From: Betaproteobacteria bacterium
GTDB lineage: Bacteria; Pseudomonadota; Gammaproteobacteria; Burkholderiales; UBA6910
Length of the DNA stretch: 61,534 nt
Assembly (NCBI GenBank): GCA_016183615.1
Contig: JACPEG010000048.1
Location: forward strand, 1-61,534
Direction of reading: 5' to 3'
This document shows, in pieces, positions 16,161 to 26,713 of the stretch (the stretch's first letter is position 1; each line of letters begins with the position of its first letter). Under the pieces are notes generated by a model, which was given only the letters and a program-made list of their open reading frames with translations, searched no databases and was not told the DNA's origin. The translations under genes were made by a program, and so were the position numbers.

Positions 16161-17409
16161 CGAACACCTCCTTCGCCGTGCGCACCGCCGCCATCAGGGC
16201 ATCCACGTCCTCTTTCGTGTTGTAGAGGGCAAACGACGCCCGCGCCGTGGCGGGAACATGGAAGCGGTCCATCACCGGCATGGCGCAGTGGTGGCCGGTG
16301 CGGATCGCCACCCCCTCGTGATCGAGAATCGTGCCGATGTCGTGGGGGTGGACGCCCTCCATGACAAAGGACAGGATGCTCGCCTTTTCCTTCGCGGTCC
16401 CGATCAGCCTGAGGCCGGACACCTCCGATACCGCCGCCGTGGCATAGGCCAGCAACTCGTGCTCATGGGCGGCGATGGCGTCGAGCCCCGCCGCCGTAAC
16501 GTAATCCAGCGCCGCCCCCAGACCGATCCCGCCGGCGATGTTCGGCGTGCCGGCCTCGAACTTGTAGGGCAGCTCGTTGTAGGTGGTCTTCTCGAAGGAC
16601 ACCGTCAGGATCATGTCGCCTCCGCCCTGGTAGGGCGGCATGGCCTTGAGCAGCGCCTCCCGGCCGTAGAGCACGCCGCTTCCCGTCGGACCGTAGATCT
16701 TGTGGCCCGAGAACACGTAGAAATCGCAGTCCAGGTCCTGCACGTCCACTTTCACGTGGGGCACCGCCTGAGCGCCGTCCACCAGCACCGGCACCTCGCG
16801 CTCGCGGGCGTAGCGGACGATTTCCTTCACCGGATTGATGCTCCCGAGGGCATTGGAGACGTGGACCACCGCGACCATCTTCGTCCGGGGTCCGATAAGC
16901 TTTTTATACTCCTCGAACAGCAGCTCCCCGTCGTCGTTGATGGACGCCACCCTGAGCCTCGCGCCGGTCTGCTCGCAGAGCATCTGCCAGGGCACGATGT
17001 TCGAGTGATGCTCCATGGCGGTGAGCACGATCTCATCGCCCTCCTTCACCCGGGCGCGTCCGAACGCGGCCGCTACCAGGTTGATGGCCTCGGTAGCGCC
17101 CCGCACGAACACGATTTCCTTCGGGCTCCGGGCGTTGAGAAAACGCGCCGCCTTGGCCCGTGCCTGCTCGTAGGCATCGGTGGCCTGCTGGGACAGCGTG
17201 TGCACGCCGCGGTGGATGTTGGAGTTGTACTCCCGGTAATAGCGGTCCTCGGCCTCGATCACCGCCAGCGGCTTCTGGCTGGTGGCGGCGTTGTCGAGAT
17301 ACACCAGGGGCTTGCCGTGGACCCGCTGCCGCAGGATCGGGAAATCCTCCCGCAGGCGGTACACGTCGAACCCGGGGACGGGCTTGTGCAGTGGGACCGG
17401 TTCGGCCAT
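16153..17409 (-). CDS. sufS: SufS cysteine desulfurase
   Basis: A 418-residue group II cysteine desulfurase. It has YLDNAATSQKP, MEHHSNIVPWQ, DGAQAVPH, the PLP-Lys segment FSGHKIYGPTGSGVLYG and the short active-site Cys loop in RTGHHCAMPV, which is typical of SufS rather than IscS. MAEPVPLHKP at 17409 is two bases after the sufD stop; an open frame further upstream is overlap with sufD. It mobilises sulfur for cluster assembly on SufBCD, and here possibly also for the downstream carrier-rhodanese-E1 fusion. Confidence 0.95.
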   Translation of the reverse strand: MAEPVPLHKPVPGFDVYRLREDFPILRQRVHGKPLVYLDNAATSQKPLAVIEAEDRYYREYNSNIHRGVHTLSQQATDAYEQARAKAARFLNARSPKEIVFVRGATEAINLVAAAFGRARVKEGDEIVLTAMEHHSNIVPWQMLCEQTGARLRVASINDDGELLFEEYKKLIGPRTKMVAVVHVSNALGSINPVKEIVRYAREREVPVLVDGAQAVPHVKVDVQDLDCDFYVFSGHKIYGPTGSGVLYGREALLKAMPPYQGGGDMILTVSFEKTTYNELPYKFEAGTPNIAGGIGLGAALDYVTAAGLDAIAAHEHELLAYATAAVSEVSGLRLIGTAKEKASILSFVMEGVHPHDIGTILDHEGVAIRTGHHCAMPVMDRFHVPATARASFALYNTKEDVDALMAAVRTAKEVFGV

Positions 17410-17411
17410 TT

Positions 17412-18745
17412 TCACAACAGCTCCTTGATGCTGCCGCCTTCGGGCAGGCGATGGATCAGGAATTCCTCGATGCGCGCCCTGAGCGGCGCGACCTTGATGC
17501 GGGTGATGACGTCCTCGGCGAAGGCGTAGGTCAGCAGGCTCCTGGCCTGGGCCTCTTCCATCCCCCGGGAGCGCAGGTAGAACAGCATGTCGGGGTCGAG
17601 CTGGCCCACGGTGGCGCCGTGGGTGCACTTCACGTCGTCGGCGAAGATTTCAAGCTGGGGCTTGGTGTCCACCTCGGCCTCCCGCGACAGCAGCAGGTTG
17701 TTGTTGGACTGGTGGGCGTCGGTGTGCTGGGCGTCGGCGTGCACCACCACCTTGCCGTTGAACACCGCCCGCGCCGCGCCGTCCAGGACGCCGCGATAAT
17801 ATTCGCGGCTCACGCCGCGGGGTTTTGCATGATCGATGCGGGTGTGATGATCCACGTGCTGCCGCCCGCCCGCCATGTACAGGCCATTCAGGTGGCACTC
17901 GGCGTTCTCGTCATCCAGCCGGGTGGAAATATCGTTGCGCGACAGCGCCGCGCCGAGGGCGATGGAATGGGAGGTGAACCGGCTGTCGCGGCCCGCGAGC
18001 GATTGGATCGCCGCCACGTGGTAGGCCTTCGGGCTCTCCTGCTGCAGCTTGATGTGCTCCACCCGGGCATTGTTTCCCTGGCGGATGCGGGTCACGGCGT
18101 TGGTGAAGCTGGCGGTGCCGTTGAGCGCCGCGTAGTGCTCGATTACCGTCGCTTCCGAGCCGTCCTCGGCCAGAATCAGATTGCGGATGTGGCTCGCCGT
18201 CCCGTCGCGGGTGGCAAGATACAGCACGTGAACCGGCCGCTCCAGGGCGACGCCCCGAGGCAGGTAGATCACCGCGCCGTCCGCCATCAGGGCCAGATTG
18301 AGCGCCTCGAATCCGTTGCTACAGGACTCGCCGGCAAGCAGGGCTTCCACCAAGTCGCTGCGCGCCTCCAGCGTCTCCGCGAGCCCCTGGACCGCCACGC
18401 CGGTGGGAAGCCCGGTCACCCGCGACAGGGGCAGCGATAAATGACCGTCCACGAACACCATGAGGTAGGCGCCGTCAAGCGCCAGTTCCCCCGCCCGGCG
18501 GGCTACGGCATCGTCTGCGGCCGCCACCCGCGCCGCGGGGAACGGGCGCTTTTCGATAGCCGCCACGTTGGTGTATTTCCAGTCCTCGTTGCGGGTGGTC
18601 GGGAAACCCGTCTCGGCGAAGCGCTCCAGGGCGTCGCGCCGGGCCTTTGCCAGCCACGGCAGCCGCGTCCCCGGCAGCCGGGCCTCCAGCTCGGAGAATT
18701 CCGCCAGATAGCGCTCGCGGGCCAGCCGATCCATGGGAACCGCCG

Positions 18746-18749
<4 letters not shown>
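17412..18749 (-). CDS. sufD: SufD scaffold component
   Basis: A 445-residue SufD. N-terminal NEDWKYTNVAAIEKRPF, the central parallel-beta repeats and the C-terminal SHSIALGAALSRNDIS, CHLNGLYMAGGRQHVDHHTRIDH, FNGKVVVHADAQHTDAHQSN and CTHGATVGQLDPDMLFYLRSRGM are all present. It pairs with SufB and SufC as the assembly scaffold. It overlaps the sufC stop by ATGA. The gene is intact, in contrast to sufB two genes upstream. Confidence 0.95.
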
Positions 18750-19519
<770 letters not shown>

Positions 19520-19542
19520 TGCGTTTTCCTCGATTGCCATTC

Positions 19543-19609
19543 GTAGGTTGGGCTATCAGCCCAACACCCTGTTTTCCCGTTGGGCTTCGCCGGGCGAAGC
19601 CCAACCTAC
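19543..19609. repeat. Family C palindromic repeat inside the SUF operon
   Basis: GTAGGTTGGGCT ... AGCCCAACCTAC bounds a 67-bp element with inner TTGGGCTTCGCC / GGCGAAGCCCAA and ATCAGCCCAAC arms. The same element recurs at 31.1 kb. It separates sufB from sufC and could act as a processing or attenuation hairpin. Confidence 0.85.
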
Positions 19610-19630
19610 CCGCCACGGTTGGCGCTTCCT

Positions 19631-21056
<1,426 letters not shown>

Positions 21057-21078
21057 GGTTTTTCCTGCGCGGTTCGCG

Positions 21079-21540
21079 TCACACGGCCCGGGCGCCGGAC
21101 GAGCGGCGCAGGCTGTCGGCGCTCACCCGGTGCACGGTGATGGGATGGGTCATGTCGGCCAGGGTCACCGCCTCCAGCGCCGTGCGGATCGCCTGGTTGA
21201 TGCGCAGCCAGTTGGCCCGGATCGAGCAGCCCACCTCCTGCTCGCACAGGCCCGGCGCGCTGGAGCATTCGGTCATGGCGATCCGGCCTTCCATGGCGTC
21301 GATCACCTCGGCCACGGTGATCCGGGCTGGGGGCCGGGCCAGCATGTAGCCGCCCTTGGTGCCCCTGTGGGACGAGACGAGATCATGTTTTGCCAACAAT
21401 TTCAGTACCTTGCTGACCGTTGGCAGGGCGACCCCCACGCGCTGGGCAATCTCCGCCGCGTTGTGGACGCGGCCGGGTTCCCGGGCGAGATAGGTCATCA
21501 CCACCGTGCCGTAATCCGTGAGCTTGCTGAGCCGAAGCAT
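21079..21540 (-). CDS. Rrf2-family SUF regulator
   Basis: A 153-residue Rrf2/IscR-like winged-helix repressor: [19 protein letters not shown], the [25 protein letters not shown], and a Cys cluster [22 protein letters not shown] for an Fe-S ligand set. It matches the SUF-system regulator type found in Xanthomonas and many Betaproteobacteria. It is the first gene of the SUF run, 22 bp before sufB, so it most likely autoregulates the operon through the operator described just upstream. Confidence 0.9.
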   Translation of the reverse strand: MLRLSKLTDYGTVVMTYLAREPGRVHNAAEIAQRVGVALPTVSKVLKLLAKHDLVSSHRGTKGGYMLARPPARITVAEVIDAMEGRIAMTECSSAPGLCEQEVGCSIRANWLRINQAIRTALEAVTLADMTHPITVHRVSADSLRRSSGARAV

Positions 21541-21572
21541 GGGGAGAATTCTCCGCTTTTCGATATGGGACT

Positions 21573-21601
21573 ATATTAGTACTGATTAGTTCGGCGGTCA
21601 A
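21573..21601 (-). promoter_or_regulatory. SUF operon promoter with overlapping palindromic operator
   Basis: On the minus strand TTGACC (21601-21596), a 17-bp spacer and TAATAT (21578-21573) form a promoter 33 bp before the regulator ATG. Overlapping the -10 is ATTAGTACTGAT (21575-21586), a 12-bp palindrome with one mismatched pair. This is a likely binding site for the adjacent Rrf2 protein. Confidence 0.65.
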
Positions 21602-21671
21602 CAACCTCGCGCCGATCCGCCACAGAAAACTTGTGAAATAATTAGGGAAACACCGCGTTGCAATTCAGATC

Positions 21672-22580
21672 ATGGAAATGACCCACCACACCTTCCACGC
21701 CCTGGGCCCATCGGGATTTCACCGCATCCGCTACACGGAATGGGGCGACCCGGCGAGCGACCACGTCGTGGTGTGCGTCCACGGCCTCACCCGCAACTGC
21801 CGGGATTTCGATTTCCTGGCCGCCGCGCTGGCAAAAAAGTGCCGGGTGATCTGCATGGACGTGGTGGGGCGGGGGCAAAGCGACTGGCTGGACACCCCCG
21901 AGGCCTACGGTTATCCCCAGTACGTGGCGGACGCGGCGGCGCTGCTGGCCCGGATCACCGCACCGCTCCCCGATGGCGGCGTCACCGGATTCCTGAAACG
22001 GCTGGCACGCGGCCGGCGCAGCGTCACGATCGACTGGGTGGGAACATCCATGGGCGGGCTGATCGGCATGCTGCTCGCCGCCCGCAGGAACCATCCCATC
22101 CGCCGGCTGGTGCTGAACGACGTGGGGCCCCTCATCCCGAGCGCCGCGCTGCAGCGCATCTGCACCTACGTGGGCAGGGACCCGCGTTTCTCGACCTACC
22201 GGGAATTCGAGGATTACATCCGCCAGGTGACGAAACCCTTCGGGCCCCTCACCGACGCCCAGTGGCGGCACCTGGCGGTCCACAGCATGCGCCGCTTCGA
22301 GGATGGCAGCATCGGGCTGGTGTACGATCCCGCTATCGGGACCGCGTTCCGCAACGGACCCCTCGACAACGTGGACCTGTGGCCGGTGTGGGACGCGGTG
22401 AAGTGCGAAACCCTGGTGCTGCGGGGCGCCGAGTCGGACCTGCTGCTGCCGGAGGTGGCGCGGGACATGCAGCGGCGCGGCCCGGTCGCGCGCGTCGTGG
22501 AATTCCCGGGCATCGGCCATGCCCCCGCGCTCATGGCCGATGATCAGATCGGAATCGTGCGCGATTTCCTGCTGTCCTGA
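21672..22580 (+). CDS. Alpha/beta hydrolase
   Basis: A 302-residue alpha/beta hydrolase. The oxyanion segment VVCVHGLTRNCRDF, nucleophile elbow WVGTSMGGLIG (Ser), the acid region LRGAESDLLLP and the terminal His in FPGIGHAPALM are all present. It is divergent from the SUF operon with a 131-bp gap and is followed after 13 bp by a small lipoprotein, so the two may be co-transcribed. The substrate is unknown; esters or lactones are typical. Confidence 0.85.
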   Translation: MEMTHHTFHALGPSGFHRIRYTEWGDPASDHVVVCVHGLTRNCRDFDFLAAALAKKCRVICMDVVGRGQSDWLDTPEAYGYPQYVADAAALLARITAPLPDGGVTGFLKRLARGRRSVTIDWVGTSMGGLIGMLLAARRNHPIRRLVLNDVGPLIPSAALQRICTYVGRDPRFSTYREFEDYIRQVTKPFGPLTDAQWRHLAVHSMRRFEDGSIGLVYDPAIGTAFRNGPLDNVDLWPVWDAVKCETLVLRGAESDLLLPEVARDMQRRGPVARVVEFPGIGHAPALMADDQIGIVRDFLLS

Positions 22581-22593
22581 AGGGAGACCACCC

Positions 22594-22848
22594 GTGACGA
22601 GAATCCCAAGAATCCGCCCGCTCGCGCTCCTGGCGCCGCTAGTCCTGGGGCTGGCGTTATCGGCCTGCGACGACAAGCCCCCGAAGCCGCCCTACCAGCC
22701 GCCAGTCCCCAAGACCGAACCGGGTGACAAGCTTATGAAAGAGCAGCGGGACGCGCTGGAGAAGGCCAAGGGCGTGGGCCAGACCGTGGAAAAGGCGGAC
22801 GCCGAGAAAAAGGAAACTCTCCAGGGGCTGGACCAGGGCTACAAATAG
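22594..22848 (+). CDS. Small charged lipoprotein
   Basis: An 84-residue protein starting at GTG 22594 with AAGGGAG upstream. A signal peptide ends in the lipobox LALSAC, predicting a lipidated Cys. The mature part is Pro-rich (KPPKPPYQPP), then helical and highly charged (DKLMKEQRDALEKAKGVGQ). The earlier ATG at 22519 overlaps the hydrolase and is not used. The small size and charge suggest a periplasmic accessory protein; no function is recognised. Confidence 0.72.
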   Translation: MTRIPRIRPLALLAPLVLGLALSACDDKPPKPPYQPPVPKTEPGDKLMKEQRDALEKAKGVGQTVEKADAEKKETLQGLDQGYK

Positions 22849-22887
22849 GCTCAGGCGCGGGACCCGAGCCGCAGGCCCAGCCGCTCG

Positions 22888-23028
22888 AGCTTCGGTGAGG
22901 GCCTTGACGAAGGCCTCGGGATAGCCCCGCTCACCGTCGATCTTGCTGAAATACTCTCCGGGAAAGCGCCTGCACAGGTCGCGCACGGCGTTGCGGATGT
23001 CCTGGTACGGGTCGGCGGCGCTCGGCAT
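22888..23028 (-). pseudogene. Acyl-CoA dehydrogenase, N-terminal remnant
   Basis: The first 47 codons read as the start of an acyl-CoA dehydrogenase (DPYQDIRNAVRDLCRRFPGEY, then DGERGYPEAFVKALTEA) and then stop resembling the family at about 22888. The frame runs on into sequence antisense to the lipoprotein without homology. The fragment lies 25 bp after the MaoC-like hydratase in the same direction, where an intact dehydrogenase would make a two-gene acyl-CoA unit. About 330 residues and the active-site Glu are missing. Confidence 0.7.
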
Positions 23029-23052
23029 CGGGCGATGCCCCCGGGGGATGGT

Positions 23053-23904
23053 TCAGGCGAGGACCGCGTGGGCATCCATGGCGAGCGCCCCAGCGTGATC
23101 GGCCACCCACAGGCGGATGCGGCCGTCGCCGAGCGGGCCACCGCACACCCGGAACGGGGCCGTGTCGAACACCGGCTTCAGGGCGCGGAACTCGAACCGG
23201 GCAACCGTCGCCCGGGGCATTTCCCGGCGCAGCAGATCGAGCAGCAGGGTCGCCTGCAGCGGGCCGTGCACGATCAGTCCCGGATAGCCTTCCACCTCCG
23301 TCACGTAGCGCCAGTCGTAGTGAATGCGGTGGCCGTTGAAGGTGAGCGCCGAATAGCGGAACAACAGCACCGCGTCGGGGACGATGTCGCGCCGCCACGC
23401 CGCGTCGGCCGGCGCCGGCACGGGCGCCGGCGCGGGGGCATCCTCCTTCGGCGCATCCCGGTAAACAATGTCGTGCTCCTCGGCGAGGGCCACGCCCGCC
23501 TCGCCGCGAATCTCGTGCCGCACCAGCACGAACACCAGCTCCCCGCTGCGCCCGCTCTTGTGGGACACATCCTGGATGGTGGACACCCGCTCGATGGGCT
23601 CTCCCACCCGCAACGGGCGGACAAAACTGAAGCGCCCTCCCGCCCACATGCGCCGCGGCAGGGGCACCGGGGGCAGAAACCCGCCGCGGCGCGGATGCCC
23701 GTCCGGCCCCAGCTCCGACTGCCGGGCAGCAGGCAGGAAATAGAGCCAGTGCCACAGGGGCGGCAGCGGGTCCCCGGGCCGCGGCGCCGGATCGTCGCGG
23801 TCGAGGGTTGCCGCCAGCGCCGCCATCGGCGCCGCGGTCACCGTGTCGGAAGCGCGCTGGGTCCTGCCGATCCACTGGCGCAATTGCGCGACGTCGAGGC
23901 TCAT
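23053..23904 (-). CDS. MaoC-like acyl-CoA hydratase (3-methylfumaryl-CoA hydratase family)
   Basis: A 283-residue hot-dog protein built from an FAS1-like N-terminal part (LPPLWHWLYFLPAARQSELGPDGHP, GGRFSFVRPLRVGEPIERVSTI) and a C-terminal part with YSALTFNGHRIHYDWRYVTEVEGYPGLIVHGPLQATLLL, which contains the hydratase catalytic His. This architecture is shared with mesaconyl-/3-methylfumaryl-CoA hydratases and C4-C5 dicarboxyl-CoA enzymes. MSLDVAQLRQW at 23904 is the likely start. It was probably co-transcribed with the now broken acyl-CoA dehydrogenase. Confidence 0.78.
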   Translation of the reverse strand: MSLDVAQLRQWIGRTQRASDTVTAAPMAALAATLDRDDPAPRPGDPLPPLWHWLYFLPAARQSELGPDGHPRRGGFLPPVPLPRRMWAGGRFSFVRPLRVGEPIERVSTIQDVSHKSGRSGELVFVLVRHEIRGEAGVALAEEHDIVYRDAPKEDAPAPAPVPAPADAAWRRDIVPDAVLLFRYSALTFNGHRIHYDWRYVTEVEGYPGLIVHGPLQATLLLDLLRREMPRATVARFEFRALKPVFDTAPFRVCGGPLGDGRIRLWVADHAGALAMDAHAVLA

Positions 23905-24026
23905 GGTGTGCGATCCGGCCGGGTTGTCATCCAGGGCTCCGCAGACGTTTCCTTCCCTGGGGAAAAAAGCGCTATTACCGGGAACCATACAGATGTGCTA
24001 CAGTCTACCACAACTGAAACGAACCC

Positions 24027-24164
24027 ATGGCCGAGAAAGAAATCCTGCTCGAACGGGAGCAGTTCGAGCTGAAGCCCAAATCCGGGGGCGGGGTGTTGAG
24101 CTACGAGGAGCGGTTTCAGCGGGAGTGGAAAGAGATTGTCGGAAAGAGAAAGGAAAGATCATGA
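24027..24164 (+). CDS. 45-residue protein paired with an HTH gene
   Basis: A small basic-acidic protein (MAEKEILLEREQ to KRKERS) with no signal or membrane segment. Its TGA overlaps the ATG of the next gene (ATGA), a layout usual for coupled pairs such as toxin-antitoxin modules. The following gene is a DNA-binding protein of a type often found beside TumE-like (DUF6516) proteins. The 45 residues are much shorter than TumE (about 110), so this may be a truncated partner or an unrelated peptide. Function is not recognised. Confidence 0.5.
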   Translation: MAEKEILLEREQFELKPKSGGGVLSYEERFQREWKEIVGKRKERS

Positions 24165-24541
24165 GCAGGAAAGTCGTGATTCGAACGGGAACGACGGACG
24201 AGTTTTTCGTGCGCGCCCGGGAAGCGGCGCGCCGAGCCGACCGGGGCGGTGAATTCGCCGAATCGGTCACCCTCACCTTCGAGGACCCGCAAAGGATGTT
24301 CACCGTGCTCTCGGAGCAGCGCCGGCGCCTGGTCAAGGCGGTCATGAAGCAGCCCATGACCCTCACCCAGCTCACCCATGCCCTGCGGCGCGACCGCACC
24401 ACGGTCACCAAGGATGTGAAGCTGCTGGAGCAGGCCGGCCTAGTACACGCCAAGCGTGAGCCCAACCCTGGCCACGGCGTCCAGACTATCGTTCAGGCCG
24501 TGGCCCGGCGCATCGAGATGGTCGCAACGCTAAGTTCCTAG
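24161..24541 (+). CDS. Winged-helix DNA-binding protein (HVO_A0114/TumA-like)
   Basis: A 126-residue protein with an N-terminal alpha/beta part (MSRKVVIRTGTTDEFFVRARE), then a helix (TVLSEQRRRLVKAVMKQP) and a winged HTH (MTLTQLTHALRRDRTTVTKDVKLLEQAGLVHAKREPN). This matches the HVO_A0114 family, which includes the TumA antitoxin/regulator partner. Its start is fixed by the ATGA overlap with the preceding 45-codon gene. It probably autoregulates the pair. It lies 126 bp before pdhA, so it could also influence that operon. Confidence 0.68.
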   Translation: MSRKVVIRTGTTDEFFVRAREAARRADRGGEFAESVTLTFEDPQRMFTVLSEQRRRLVKAVMKQPMTLTQLTHALRRDRTTVTKDVKLLEQAGLVHAKREPNPGHGVQTIVQAVARRIEMVATLSS

Positions 24542-24666
24542 CTTTCGAGCCGGCGTGGCAAAACCCCGTTGCCGGCTCTGCTAAACTTACCGGCGGCCGG
24601 AAGAATCAAATTCTCTGAAAGATCCGGTTCGGTCTGCCCGTTGAGGAAACGCAGGAGGAGATTGTC

Positions 24667-25740
24667 GTGTCCGTAGTCGCCCGCTTCGAGATCCGCCATA
24701 CGCAATTCCTCAACCACCTGGGCGAGCCGACCCAACCCCTTCCCGATTTCGCCCGCGACCCGGACAACCTCATTCCCTACTACCGCGCCATGGTGCTCAC
24801 CCGCACCTACGACGCCAAGGCCGTGGCGCTGCAGCGCACCGGACAGCTCGGCACCGTGGGCTCGAGCCTCGGCCAGGAAGCCATTGGCACGGTGGTAGGC
24901 AGCGTGATGCAGCGCGAGGACGTGTTCCTGCCCACCTACCGGGAAGCCGGCGCCCAGATCGCCCGCGGCGTCACCATGACCGAGCTGCTGCGCTACTGGT
25001 CGGGCGACGAGCGCGGCAGCGACTACCGCGGGCCGCGCCAGGATTTTCCCGTCTGCATCACCATCGCCGCCCAATGCGCTCACGCGGTGGGCGTGGCCTA
25101 TGCGCTCAAATTGCGCAAGGAACCCCGGGTCGCTGTCACCATGATGGGCGACGGCGCCACCTCCAAAGGCGATTTCTACGAGTCGCTCAACATGGCCGGG
25201 ACCTGGCATTTGCCGGTGGTATTCGTGATCGCCAACAACCAGTGGGCGATTTCGGTGCCGAGAAGCGTTCAGAGCGCCGCCGAAACGCTGGCCCAGAAAG
25301 CCGTCGCCGCAGGCATTCCCGGCGAGCAGGTGGACGGCAACGACGTGGTTGCGCTGCGTTACGTGTTCGACCAGGCGCTCCAGAGAGCCCGTTCCGGCGA
25401 CGGGCCGACCCTGATCGAGGCGCTGAGCTACCGCCTCACCGACCACACCACCGCCGACGACGCGCGGCGCTACCGCGATCCCGAGGACGTAAGCCGGCAC
25501 TGGGCCATGGAACCCGTGGCCCGGCTGCGCAATTACCTGGTGCTGCAAAAGGTATGGGGCAAGGATGACGAGGAAAAGCTCATCGCCGAGTGCAACGAGC
25601 GGGTGCAGGCGGCGGTGAACGAGTACCTGGCGACGCCTCCGCCGCCGCCCGGGGCCATGTTCGAGCATCTGTATGCGACGCTTCCCGCTGCACTGGCATG
25701 GCAGCGCGATGCGGCGGCTTCAGGAAAAATTCATGGCTGA
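24667..25740 (+). CDS. pdhA: Pyruvate dehydrogenase E1 alpha subunit
   Basis: A 357-residue TPP-dependent E1-alpha. FLPTYREAGAQIARG, the TPP-binding GDGATSKGDFYESLNMAGTWHLPVVFVIANNQWAIS, and the phosphorylation-loop region YRLTDHTTADDARRYRD are present. It starts at GTG 24667 with a strong AGGAGGAG upstream. The stop overlaps the pdhB start. Substrate assignment to pyruvate rather than branched-chain oxo acids rests on overall likeness and is not certain. Confidence 0.88.
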   Translation: MSVVARFEIRHTQFLNHLGEPTQPLPDFARDPDNLIPYYRAMVLTRTYDAKAVALQRTGQLGTVGSSLGQEAIGTVVGSVMQREDVFLPTYREAGAQIARGVTMTELLRYWSGDERGSDYRGPRQDFPVCITIAAQCAHAVGVAYALKLRKEPRVAVTMMGDGATSKGDFYESLNMAGTWHLPVVFVIANNQWAISVPRSVQSAAETLAQKAVAAGIPGEQVDGNDVVALRYVFDQALQRARSGDGPTLIEALSYRLTDHTTADDARRYRDPEDVSRHWAMEPVARLRNYLVLQKVWGKDDEEKLIAECNERVQAAVNEYLATPPPPPGAMFEHLYATLPAALAWQRDAAASGKIHG

Positions 25741-26713
25741 GATCACGCTGGTGGAGGCCGTCAACCTGGCGCTCGCGGGCGAGATGGAGCGCGACCCCTC
25801 GGTGTTGGTATTGGGCGAGGACGTGGGCGCCGACGGCGGCGTGTTTCGCGCCACCCTCGGACTGCTCGGGCGGTTCGGAAAGGAGCGGGTGATCGACACG
25901 CCGCTGGCGGAGGCCTCCATCGCCGGCATCAGCATCGGCATGGCGGCGCAGGGGCTTAAACCGGTCGCCGAGATCCAGTTCTCCGGGTTCGTTTATCCGG
26001 CCCTCGACCATATCGTGAATCACGCCTCGCGCCTGCGCCACCGCACCTGCGGCCGGCTCACCTGTCCCATGGTGCTGCGCACGCCCTGCGGCGCCGGAAT
26101 CCACGCGCCGGAACACCATTCGGAGTCGGTGGAGACGTTCTTTGCCCATGTGCCGGGGCTGCGGGTCGTCATCCCCTCCTCCCCCGCCCGGGCCTACGGG
26201 CTGCTGCTGGCCGCAATCCGCGATCCCGATCCGGTGATTTTCCTGGAACCCACCCGCGCCTACCGCCTGTTCAAGCAGGAGGTGGACGACAACGGCCAGG
26301 CGCTGCCGCTCGACGTATGCTTCCTGAACCGGGAAGGCAGCGACGCCACCATCGTCTCCTGGGGCGCGATGCTGCACGAGGTCCAGATCGCCGCCGCCAG
26401 GCTGGCTGACGAAGGCATCATGGCGGAAGTGATCGACGTCGCCACCCTGAAGCCCCTCGACATGCCCACTATCCTGGAATCGGTGGCGAAAACCGGGCGC
26501 TGCGTGATCGTGCACGAAGCCTCCCGCACCGGCGGCTTCGGCGCCGAGATCGCCGCCAGCATCGCGGAGCACGGCCTGCTGTCGCTGCTGGCGCCGGTGC
26601 AGCGGGTCGCCGCGCCCGATTGCGTGGTGCCGCTGCCCAAGCTGGAACACTATTTCATGCCGGACGTGGACCAGATCGTCGCGGCGGTGAGGAAGACTCT
26701 GGAGTTCGCATAA
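25733..26713 (+). CDS. pdhB: Pyruvate dehydrogenase E1 beta subunit
   Basis: A 326-residue transketolase-like beta subunit with VLVLGEDVGADGGVFRATLGL, DTPLAEASIAGISIGMAAQGLKPV, PCGAGIHAPEHHSES, GLRVVIPSSPARAYGLL and EASRTGGFGAEIAASI. The start at 25733 overlaps the pdhA stop (8 bp); an open frame from 25673 only extends into pdhA. It forms the alpha2beta2 E1 with PdhA. Confidence 0.9.
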   Translation: MAEITLVEAVNLALAGEMERDPSVLVLGEDVGADGGVFRATLGLLGRFGKERVIDTPLAEASIAGISIGMAAQGLKPVAEIQFSGFVYPALDHIVNHASRLRHRTCGRLTCPMVLRTPCGAGIHAPEHHSESVETFFAHVPGLRVVIPSSPARAYGLLLAAIRDPDPVIFLEPTRAYRLFKQEVDDNGQALPLDVCFLNREGSDATIVSWGAMLHEVQIAAARLADEGIMAEVIDVATLKPLDMPTILESVAKTGRCVIVHEASRTGGFGAEIAASIAEHGLLSLLAPVQRVAAPDCVVPLPKLEHYFMPDVDQIVAAVRKTLEFA

